8,201 nucleotides of DNA from Gammaproteobacteria bacterium (GTDB lineage: Bacteria > Pseudomonadota > Gammaproteobacteria > SZUA-152): assembly GCA_030599435.1 (NCBI GenBank), contig JAUVNZ010000058.1:1-8201 (forward strand), given 5' to 3'. Under the pieces are notes generated by a model. The model was given only the letters and a program-made list of their open reading frames with translations, made no database searches and was not told the origin of the DNA. Position numbers and translations under genes: made by a program. Shown piece by piece: positions 1 through 6,076 of this stretch; the stretch's first letter is position 1; each line of letters begins with the position of its first letter.

Positions 1-15
1 CTATGTTAAAAACAG

Positions 16-462
16 CTATTTATCTTTCAGAATCTTTACAATTCGTACGTGGCTATTTTTCTTCGCCAGATACTCCGGCACATAACCAATGGCATTAAGT
101 TTCCTGCCAACAATGGATGTTACCAGCCGTTCACGTTTGGTTCTGGAAGGGTTTTTCAACGTATTATTGGTTCTGCGCTGTAATTCGGCAGCTGCCGCAG
201 CCTGGCCACTCATACCCAATACATTACGGGCAAACACGTCAGCAGCATCCTGATTATCAGGTAAATTATAAACCTCAATACGCTGCCCACTTTTCCAGGT
301 CGTCATTCGATCTGAATAGATATATTTTATCTGTTCAGTGGAAAGTTGAACCGGATTTGAACGATTAACAATCACAGCCACATCGGCCGCCTGCACAACA
401 AAAGATGCGGTTAACAGGAAACCAGTGACCAACCCAATCAGGCTTTTGTTTAAATATTTCAT
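16..462 (-). CDS. Small periplasmic PstS-like substrate-binding protein
   Basis: The 148-residue product has an N-terminal signal peptide: a Lys near the start, a hydrophobic stretch at about residues 8-24, and a probable cleavage after VQA near residue 25, so it is expected in the periplasm. The mature part looks like one lobe of the phosphate-binding (PstS-like, PBP-like) fold: a first strand AVIVNRSNPV (29-38), a STEQIKYIYSDR block (41-52) followed by W56 and G59, and a C-terminal NAIGYVPE block (123-130) that matches the usual GAIGYV motif. Full PstS proteins are more than twice as long, so this belongs to the short stand-alone group. The solute is unknown; phosphate is only the family label. 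It lies 27 bp downstream of the barrel gene on the same strand and is probably co-transcribed with it. A weak GTGAG lies upstream of the ATG. No pstC, pstA or pstB homologue is visible. Confidence 0.8.
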   Translation of the reverse strand: MKYLNKSLIGLVTGFLLTASFVVQAADVAVIVNRSNPVQLSTEQIKYIYSDRMTTWKSGQRIEVYNLPDNQDAADVFARNVLGMSGQAAAAAELQRRTNNTLKNPSRTKRERLVTSIVGRKLNAIGYVPEYLAKKNSHVRIVKILKDK

Positions 463-489
463 AATAAGCTCACGTTAATGTTTTTAGTC

Positions 490-1359
490 TTAGTTTCCAA
501 GATAACCAACTACGCTGAAGACGCTCTTACTATAGTTGTCCAATGTATCATCTTCAGGATCTACTAAATGGTGCTCAGCCTTAAGTGTCACATTTTTGTT
601 AATGTGGTAGTTTACGAACAGACTGTTCTGGGTATTGCCAGACTCTGTAGCAGAGTCATCGGAATCCCCATCATAGTAGTCATTACGCACACCGAAGGTG
701 AATTTTTCCCAATTGTATAACAACTGGGCATAGTATCCTTCACGCTCATCCACATCCCAGACACTTGAGGCTTGTTCAAACTGCAAGGTCGCTGGACCAT
801 ACTTTATCTTGCCATGGAAACCCGTGGCAGAGTATCCCTCATCGTTTTTAGCAGAATCTTCTGCATCATTGTATACACTGGCGCCAAGTTCAAAATGAGT
901 CAAAGCAGGGAAAATGAATGATAATCTTGCCCCCATTGCCTTGGCATCATTGTGATCATGTTTACCAGTGTTACCCGTGCCGTTAGCTATATAGAGATCA
1001 TAGTTAACAAATGAACTACCCATAGATGCGGTACCAAACACCTGGGCACCGTCAAAAATTTGAGGGAACATTTTACGAATATGTTGTGGTCGTTCCTGCG
1101 TAGGAACAAATACGGGATAGTGGTCAACATTCCAGATGCCACCCGGAGTAAACATACGGCCAAAGCGAATATTGAGCTTCTGATTCCGTCGGTAGGTCAT
1201 ATTAACGGCTTCCACAAATATCTTGCCCTGGGCATCATCGATAATTTCACCTTCTACGCCAGGTAAAGTTTGTGGCTCACCTTCACCCTCAAACTTGGGC
1301 GCATCCTCGTATTCAATCTCGGAGAAAAAGTGCCAATTGCTACCCAGATTTTTTTTCAA
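490..1359 (-). CDS. Outer-membrane beta-barrel (porin-like) protein, C-terminal part after frameshift
   Basis: This frame carries most of a porin-like protein whose N-terminus lies in another frame at 1340-1621. The TTG at 1357-1359 only opens the frame formally; it has no convincing ribosome-binding site, and the real sequence continues from the upstream frame at the A8 run. The translation has the alternating polar/hydrophobic strands of an outer-membrane barrel, for example LNIRFGRMFTPGG, ATLQFEQASSVW, YYAQLLYNWEKFTFGVRNDYYDG and NKNVTLKAEHHLVDPEDD, with acidic loops. It ends in GYLGN, without the usual terminal Phe. Removing one A from the run would give a continuous protein of about 376 residues reading LFFEKNLGSNWHFF across the junction. 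It broadly resembles phosphate-selective (OprP/OprO) or similar porins. Substrate is unknown. Whether the split is biological or a sequencing error cannot be decided here. Confidence 0.75.
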   Translation of the reverse strand: MKKNLGSNWHFFSEIEYEDAPKFEGEGEPQTLPGVEGEIIDDAQGKIFVEAVNMTYRRNQKLNIRFGRMFTPGGIWNVDHYPVFVPTQERPQHIRKMFPQIFDGAQVFGTASMGSSFVNYDLYIANGTGNTGKHDHNDAKAMGARLSFIFPALTHFELGASVYNDAEDSAKNDEGYSATGFHGKIKYGPATLQFEQASSVWDVDEREGYYAQLLYNWEKFTFGVRNDYYDGDSDDSATESGNTQNSLFVNYHINKNVTLKAEHHLVDPEDDTLDNYSKSVFSVVGYLGN

Positions 1360-1621
1360 AAAACAGGCTCATGTGATGCAGACGGAATCCATCTACTGAA
1401 CCTTTTTTGCTAGATGTATGGTATTCCACATCGGTATAACCCGAGATTTTCATTCGATTTTCGTCGCGAGTGTTGATGTCATAAAGACCTTCAGTAGCTA
1501 TCAGCGCCTCTTCTTCGAGTGCTGTAATACGATCTTCCAGTTCCCCCGCTGTGGCACTAGAGGCAATAGCAGACACCATAGCAAACCCAACAAAGGCTGG
1601 CACAATCAGTTTTTTAAACAT
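1340..1621 (-). CDS. Outer-membrane porin-like protein, N-terminal part with signal peptide (frameshifted)
   Basis: This 93-residue frame is the front of the same barrel gene. It has a clear Sec signal peptide: KK at 3-4, a hydrophobic core at about 5-20, and an ATA cleavage site after residue 25. A short acidic heptad-like helix follows, LEDRITALEEEAL (28-40), as often seen at the N-terminus of trimeric porins of the OprP kind. The first strand is KISGYTDVEYHTS (58-70), then DGFRLHHMSLFFEK, after which the frame runs into KSG and a TAG stop just past eight A. The start is well supported: GAGGGAG sits 6 bases upstream of the ATG. Restoring the frame needs loss of one base at the A run (7 instead of 8) or an equivalent +1 change. 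As written the gene encodes only a truncated exported peptide, so treat 490-1621 as one interrupted gene. Confidence 0.75.
   Translation of the reverse strand: MFKKLIVPAFVGFAMVSAIASSATAGELEDRITALEEEALIATEGLYDINTRDENRMKISGYTDVEYHTSSKKGSVDGFRLHHMSLFFEKKSG
1349..1356 (-). repeat. A8 homopolymer at the frameshift junction of the barrel gene
   Basis: On the coding (minus) strand the order is T6, G, A8, then TCTGGG. The upstream frame reads GAA AAA AAA TCT GGG TAG. The downstream frame needs AAT CTG GGT, which is obtained with seven A. Both sides encode parts of the same protein family, so this run is the frameshift site. Such runs are prone to replication or transcription slippage and also to sequencing indels. 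Confidence 0.85.
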
Positions 1622-1626
1622 ATTTT

Positions 1627-1634
1627 ACTCCCTC
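1627..1634 (-). promoter_or_regulatory. Strong ribosome-binding site of the barrel gene
   Basis: The minus strand reads GAGGGAGT with 6 bases between GAGGGAG and the ATG at 1619-1621. This is a near-ideal spacing and fixes the start of the porin-like gene. Confidence 0.8.
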
Positions 1635-1836
1635 GTTTTCTTTTGTAAATAATATAAATAAACTTCTAAAGCGCCGGCTAAGCTGCGACGCTCATCAGGA
1701 AAAATTCGAAAAATGGTTGATTACAAACGGGGAAGACAATCCATGCGCCCGGCAATATCACTACTACTAACTAAACATGTATTTGAGGTATTGGCTGCTT
1801 GGGAAATGTATCGAAAAAAGTTGGGATTTCTTTAGT

Positions 1837-1870
1837 GTAATTTATGATTTACTCATAAAGGTAATTTATG
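1837..1870. repeat. Palindrome nested between direct repeats, candidate operator
   Basis: The decamer GTAATTTATG occurs at 1837-1846 and again at 1861-1870, a period of 24 bp. Between and overlapping them is a perfect inverted repeat, TTTATGA (1841-1847) and TCATAAA (1853-1859), with a 5-bp spacer. The block is AT-only apart from a few G/C, so it is not a classical terminator. It lies about 220-250 bp upstream of the barrel start codon. A role as a transcription-factor site is inference; chance in AT-rich DNA remains possible. Confidence 0.4.
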
Positions 1871-1927
1871 GATTATTTATATTATGGATAAAATGAATTT
1901 CAGAGGTATCTAGTCTAATGGTGAAAT

Positions 1928-2725
1928 TTATGCTGTCAGCATCCAGATTCCTAGCAAAGCAAGAAAACCGGCAAAGGCTCTTTTGAGGACAACTGTTGAT
2001 AATCGATGTGCCAAAGCCGCGCCCAATGGCGCAAACAACATGCTGGTGACTGCAATTCCAGCCAGGGCAGGACCATAAATAAAACCAGCGGACCACGAGG
2101 GTAAGGCGGCACTATTCCAACCCAACACCAGGTAGCTGATTGCTCCTCCGATAGCGATAGGTAAGCCACACGCTGCCGATGTACCCACTGCTTTATGAAT
2201 CGTGACATTACACCAGCTCAGAAACGGTACCGTCATGGTGCCACCACCGATCCCGATGATGGACGAAACCGCACCAATTCCAGAACCCACCAGAGTCATC
2301 CCAGCCTGACCGGGCAAGCCACGATGTGGCGCAGGTCGTAAGCCAAAGGCCATTTGTGCCGCGACCAGTAGTTCGAATATGCCAAAAATTGATTTCAGGG
2401 CTTCACCAGACATTTGCGTTGCCAGTGCCGCCCCCAACCATGCACCCAACACTACTCCCGGCGTCAACCGCCAGAAGGTATCCCACTGTACGCTGCCACG
2501 CTGATGATGAGCACGCACCGAAGCGATGGAGGTTAATACGATAGTGGCCAGCGAGGTACCAATAGCCAACTGCATAACATAAGTGCCACCAACACCCGCT
2601 GGCTGCCAAATTGCGATTAGCGCAGGCACAATAATTAAACCGCCACCCACACCCAACAAGCCCGCCATAGTTCCAGCAAAGATACCTAACAAACAATACG
2701 CAAAAAGAATTTCCAGGCCGGGCAT
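1928..2725 (-). CDS. TauE/SafE-family membrane transporter (putative sulfite/organosulfonate exporter)
   Basis: The 265-residue product is almost entirely hydrophobic, with about eight membrane helices and the two-fold internal repeat of the TauE/SafE (formerly DUF81) family. The first half carries GVGGGLIIVP (25-34) and AIGTSLA (54-60). The second half repeats these as GIGGGTMTVP (158-167) and AVGTSAA (179-185). Length is typical. Characterised relatives export sulfite, sulfoacetate or related anions across the inner membrane, but substrates differ widely and none can be assigned here. The ATG lies 8 bp after the stop of the GGDEF-EAL gene, and no good ribosome-binding site is visible (only a T-run before the ATG), so translation is probably coupled to the upstream gene. 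It is therefore likely the second gene of a two-gene operon. Confidence 0.88.
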   Translation of the reverse strand: MPGLEILFAYCLLGIFAGTMAGLLGVGGGLIIVPALIAIWQPAGVGGTYVMQLAIGTSLATIVLTSIASVRAHHQRGSVQWDTFWRLTPGVVLGAWLGAALATQMSGEALKSIFGIFELLVAAQMAFGLRPAPHRGLPGQAGMTLVGSGIGAVSSIIGIGGGTMTVPFLSWCNVTIHKAVGTSAACGLPIAIGGAISYLVLGWNSAALPSWSAGFIYGPALAGIAVTSMLFAPLGAALAHRLSTVVLKRAFAGFLALLGIWMLTA

Positions 2726-2733
2726 GTAAAAAA

Positions 2734-5700
2734 CTACTGTGAAGCCGCCTCTGGCAACAAGTCTTCAACCAATTGCGGCCGGGATATATGATGACCCTGC
2801 ACATAATCCACACCCATAGCTTTGCACTCCATCATAACCACATCATTAACTACAAATTCTGCCACTGTTTTAATACCCATAAGGTGGCCAATCTGATTAA
2901 TTGACCTGACCATAGCGCGATCAATCGTACTGGTGTGCATATCCTTCACAAGAGCGCCATCAATTTTCAGATAATCTACCGGAAGGTTTTTCAGATAAAT
3001 AAACGAACTGAGGCCGCTGCCAAAATCATCCAGAGCAAAACGACAACCCTGCCGCTTTAATCCATTAATCAAATGTATTGCGCGAGTCATATTGGCAATT
3101 GCCGTTGTTTCAGTAATCTCAAAACACAAACGATGGGCGGGGGCACCCGAAGTGTTTATTTCTTCCAACACAAATACCAGGAACCCTTCATCACACAGAG
3201 ATTGACCGGAAAGATTTACTGACAAACGAACAGACTCATTCACATCGAAACGAGCCTTTAATAATCGTAGTGAATTCCTTATTACCCAGCGATCAATGGC
3301 CGGCATTAAATGATAGCGCTCTGCCACGGGCAAAAAGGTATAAGGAAGTAATAACTCACCATCAATATTCAGCCGCAACAGTATTTCACTATAGTGCTGC
3401 GGAGAACCTTTTTCTAACGGTTGTATTGTTTGCTCATACAACTGGAAATAATCTCCCTCAAGCGCGCGACGAATCTGCTGCAAACGGTGCATGTCACCTT
3501 TGTGTCGCGCCATTGCAATATCATCCTGCTCAAAAACGTGCACTTTGTTTTTACCACTGTCCTTAGCTGCATAACACGCAGAATCAGCCGCACTCAAGAT
3601 ATCAGTGATGCTGCCACTATTTGCCGAAATAGGCACCAGACCAATACTCATTCCGACATCAAACACTTTGTCTTCCCAAACAAAATGAAAATCATGAATC
3701 ATATCAACCAGGCTTTTTGCCACTTTCTGCGCCATCTCAAGATGACACCCTTCAAGCAAGAGACCAAATTCATCGCCGCCCAGGCGAGCAATAGAATCAG
3801 ACTCTCGAATACTGGCGCGCATGCGCACAGCCAGCTGTTTAAGCAATTCGTCGCCGGCCATATGACCACAGGTATCATTCACCACTTTGAAATGATTCAA
3901 ATCCATAAAACAGAGTGCATGCACTACATCATCATGACGACTGCTATCCAGCGCTAACTCCAGCCGCGTTTCAAATTCACGACGATTAAGTAAGCCTGTC
4001 AATGCGTCATGACTGGCCTGATAACTTAAACGATGCGTCAATACAGAAAGTTCTGTCGTATCATGAAACACTAACACCACACCACGTACCTGATTAGCAC
4101 TGCGCAAAGGTGACACACGAACATCAACCGCAAACTCATTCACGCCCTCACGATCCGCCAGTAATATTTCACCAGGAATGGCAAAACTATCGCCACTTTC
4201 CAGACAACGAGTGACCGGATCATCCACACGAACACTGGTCTCAGACTCAACCAGAATTAATATTTCTGACAAGGGGCGCCCCATGGCGGCTTCGAGAGAG
4301 CAACCGGTTAACTGCTCAGCCACCGGATTCAGATACTGGATGTTTCCCCGGGTATCTGTTGTTACTACACCATCACCTATTGATTGTAGTGTGACGTGCG
4401 CAAACTCCGCAGCCTCTTCGTAACTGGACTCGGCCTTAAGGCGACCTTCCTGTAAACGCTGACTATGCACCGCAGAAGCCGCCTCATTAGCCAACAGGCT
4501 TATTAAATCACTATCACGAGCGGCAAATTTCCTTGTCTCATTCTGGGTAGCCGCCATGAGGACACCAATCACATTACCTTCAATAATCAGGGGGGCAGCT
4601 ATACATGATTTGACCTGATACTGTTGGATAATACGTTGACTCACGCGAGGATCATTCTGCATGTTCGTTATCGCAACGAGTTTTTTTTCCTTAAACACCA
4701 GCACAGAAAGACCAACTTCATCTTCAGAAACCCGGAAGTGGCCATTAGGATCATATGATTTTCCAGATTGGGAAACCGCAACCATTTCTTTGCTACCAGC
4801 TTCATGTAAAGACAAAAATACTATATCGACAGCCAATGCCTCACGACATATCTCCACAAGCTGGTCATAAGTCTCAGTTATTGAGATGTCTTCCTCACCG
4901 GTGCGCAGAAAACGGTTGCCGATTTCCAGTGCTCGCCGACGCAAATGCAAATGCCCCAACAATTCCTGATAACGCCCAGCGAGTACGCCCAGCTCATCTG
5001 TTGAACAGGCAGTAATTGCATGCGTGTCAGTAATACCACGCTTTCCTTCTACAATGCTTTCCAGCGGCGAGAGGCTCTGGGCAAAACTACGCATAAACAT
5101 CAATGCACCAGCAACAACCAAAAACTGCAAACTTGCCCAGATAACAAAAGTTTCAAATGTGAAATAGTCGGTGCGCGTCCAGTAATACTGCACCAGCATG
5201 GTATCGACCAATAAAGGCACCAGTGCGGCAATCAGAAAAACACGGGTACTAATTTTGACCACCGGTTTTTCAAGATGCACCCCCTGTAATGCACGCCCAA
5301 ACAAATCCAGCATCCAGAAAAATATCGGTAAGCCAACAATAATGGAAACACACATGGCTACCAGGCTTATACGAAACCAGTCCTTTGGCATGGCGACAAA
5401 ATCAGCGTAATACTCGGCACTGAAAATAACGGTAACGGGCGCTACCGACAAATAAATAAGAAATACAGCCCAAAAATGTAGTGGAAACGAGCGGATCCTT
5501 GCCAATGCTTTTACGGCCCGCTCTTCGGATGGTTTTGCAAGATGTTCCACAACCGGGCGTAAGAAGCGATCAAAATAAAACAGTGCAATAGCCAAAGCTA
5601 AAATAATAAAACCAGGCTCAGCAGGAGTCGTTAACACGACAGACATCTGTTCTACAGTGAACATCTGAATGTATAAAAGAAATGACAACCCAAAGACGGG

Positions 5701-5781
5701 TGGAACCGTCCAGGCTATAATCACCAGATTGCGAGCACGTCGTTGGAAATTTTTAGCCGTTAGTATTGGCTGAGGATCCAT
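2734..5781 (-). CDS. Membrane GAF-PAS-GGDEF-EAL protein, c-di-GMP cyclase/phosphodiesterase
   Basis: This 1015-residue protein has about six N-terminal membrane helices (roughly 18-40, 57-73, 101-121, 137-160, 180-199, 212-230), a HAMP-like linker (about 232-285, with DELGVLAGRYQELL), a GAF domain (about 295-440), a PAS domain (about 455-578), GGDEF (about 582-750) and EAL (about 763-1010). The cyclase site is complete: D627, N635, D644 and GGDEF at 668-672. An inhibitory RxxD (659-662) sits five residues before it. The phosphodiesterase site is also complete: ExLxR from E799 to R803, N856, E888, loop-6 E891, D918-D919, K939, E975 and Q995, with the spacing known from RocR. The second Glu of the usual AEGVE motif is V978. 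Both activities are therefore possible; which dominates is unknown. The ATG has only a weak AGG about 7 bases upstream. It is probably co-transcribed with the TauE/SafE gene. Confidence 0.93.
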   Translation of the reverse strand: MDPQPILTAKNFQRRARNLVIIAWTVPPVFGLSFLLYIQMFTVEQMSVVLTTPAEPGFIILALAIALFYFDRFLRPVVEHLAKPSEERAVKALARIRSFPLHFWAVFLIYLSVAPVTVIFSAEYYADFVAMPKDWFRISLVAMCVSIIVGLPIFFWMLDLFGRALQGVHLEKPVVKISTRVFLIAALVPLLVDTMLVQYYWTRTDYFTFETFVIWASLQFLVVAGALMFMRSFAQSLSPLESIVEGKRGITDTHAITACSTDELGVLAGRYQELLGHLHLRRRALEIGNRFLRTGEEDISITETYDQLVEICREALAVDIVFLSLHEAGSKEMVAVSQSGKSYDPNGHFRVSEDEVGLSVLVFKEKKLVAITNMQNDPRVSQRIIQQYQVKSCIAAPLIIEGNVIGVLMAATQNETRKFAARDSDLISLLANEAASAVHSQRLQEGRLKAESSYEEAAEFAHVTLQSIGDGVVTTDTRGNIQYLNPVAEQLTGCSLEAAMGRPLSEILILVESETSVRVDDPVTRCLESGDSFAIPGEILLADREGVNEFAVDVRVSPLRSANQVRGVVLVFHDTTELSVLTHRLSYQASHDALTGLLNRREFETRLELALDSSRHDDVVHALCFMDLNHFKVVNDTCGHMAGDELLKQLAVRMRASIRESDSIARLGGDEFGLLLEGCHLEMAQKVAKSLVDMIHDFHFVWEDKVFDVGMSIGLVPISANSGSITDILSAADSACYAAKDSGKNKVHVFEQDDIAMARHKGDMHRLQQIRRALEGDYFQLYEQTIQPLEKGSPQHYSEILLRLNIDGELLLPYTFLPVAERYHLMPAIDRWVIRNSLRLLKARFDVNESVRLSVNLSGQSLCDEGFLVFVLEEINTSGAPAHRLCFEITETTAIANMTRAIHLINGLKRQGCRFALDDFGSGLSSFIYLKNLPVDYLKIDGALVKDMHTSTIDRAMVRSINQIGHLMGIKTVAEFVVNDVVMMECKAMGVDYVQGHHISRPQLVEDLLPEAASQ

Positions 5782-5825
5782 ATGAAAACCTAATCCAAAG
5801 TGTTTTTGTGTTTACAAATTCATGT

Positions 5826-5870
5826 AACCCAATATGCCGGGTTTCATCAGTGGCAAGATGCCTGCCAGGC
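5826..5870 (-). promoter_or_regulatory. Adjacent hairpins in the 5' leader of the GGDEF-EAL gene
   Basis: One inverted repeat is AACCC (5826-5830) with GGGTT (5839-5843) around an 8-base loop. The neighbouring segment can form alternative stems that exclude one another: TGGCA (5851-5855) with TGCCA (5863-5867), GGCA (5852-5855) with TGCC (5859-5862), or GCCT (5860-5863) with AGGC (5867-5870). The block would lie in the untranslated leader 45-90 bases before the start codon. Function is unknown and the stems are short. Confidence 0.3.
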
Positions 5871-6040
5871 CATAGATTCTTCAGGTTATCTATTTCAACA
5901 GGGCGAGGCGATACTCCATTAGGATATTAGGAAAAAGCCCGATAAACCAGCCATAATAACCATTAATAACTTAAGTGAATAAGTGCCACAATTAACCTAC
6001 TGGCTACTCATGACAACACTTAATAGCACCTATCAACAAC

Positions 6041-6075
6041 GTGTTATCTAAGGAGTCATACAGGTAACATAACAC
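6041..6075 (+). promoter_or_regulatory. Stem-loop enclosing the cca ribosome-binding site
   Basis: GTGTTAT (6041-6047) and ATAACAC (6069-6075) are a perfect 7-bp inverted repeat. The 21-base loop contains the only strong Shine-Dalgarno sequence, AAGGAG (6050-6055), which otherwise lies 21 bases from the ATG at 6077, too far for normal use. Folding would bring it close to the start codon, or could mask it. An upstream AACAC (6015-6019) can compete for GTGTT. A closer but weak AGG lies at 6062-6064. The stems are AT-rich, so stability is doubtful. Confidence 0.4.
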
Positions 6076-6076
6076 T

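Larger units (their letters stand above)
1622..1927. other. 306-bp non-coding leader between the TauE/SafE gene and the barrel gene
   Basis: No plausible gene is seen on either strand. Going by gene orientation, this stretch is the tail of the tauE-like transcript and the promoter/leader of the barrel gene. Three features stand out: the strong ribosome-binding site at its left end; an imperfect GC-rich inverted repeat at 1670-1692 (AGCG/CGCT with an inner CG/CG and mismatches), followed on the minus strand by a T/A-rich stretch, which might be a weak terminator or leader hairpin; and a repeat/palindrome cluster at 1837-1870. I could not find a convincing sigma-70 -35/-10 pair for the barrel gene. 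Confidence 0.6.
5782..6076. other. 295-bp divergent intergenic region between the GGDEF-EAL gene and cca
   Basis: No credible gene lies here. It must hold the divergent promoters. A possible minus-strand promoter is TTGTGG (5986-5991) and TATTAA (5963-5968) with a 17-bp spacer, only partly matching consensus. A possible plus-strand pair is ATGACA (6010-6015) and TATCAA (6031-6036), with a short 15-bp spacer. Also present are an 8-bp tandem duplication, ATTAGGAT/ATTAGGAA (5918-5933), hairpins at 5826-5870 and stem-loop options at 6015-6075. It does not match the c-di-GMP-I riboswitch core as I know it. Confidence 0.5.

Noticed and set aside
1357..1359. TTG at 1357-1359 as a genuine start of a separate 289-residue protein
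   Set aside because: There is no suitable ribosome-binding site, it would give a barrel without a signal peptide, and the upstream frame supplies exactly the missing signal peptide and first strand.
1670..1692. GC-rich inverted repeat followed by a T/A-rich stretch as a Rho-independent terminator for the tauE-like gene
   Set aside because: The stem has mismatches after four pairs and the downstream T run is interrupted, so it falls short of a confident terminator and is only mentioned in the leader entry.
2403..2813. 136-codon minus-strand frame spanning the junction of the TauE/SafE and GGDEF-EAL genes
   Set aside because: It overlaps two confident genes out of frame, and its composition (rich in Cys, Trp and Arg) is typical of a shadow frame.
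3421..3957. 178-codon plus-strand open frame inside the GGDEF-EAL gene
   Set aside because: It lies antisense to well-supported domain-coding sequence, and its translation has no recognisable domain or ribosome-binding site. It is a shadow frame.
5782..6000. Possible c-di-GMP riboswitch before the GGDEF-EAL gene
   Set aside because: I looked on both strands for the GEMM-like core blocks and did not find them; only short generic hairpins are present.
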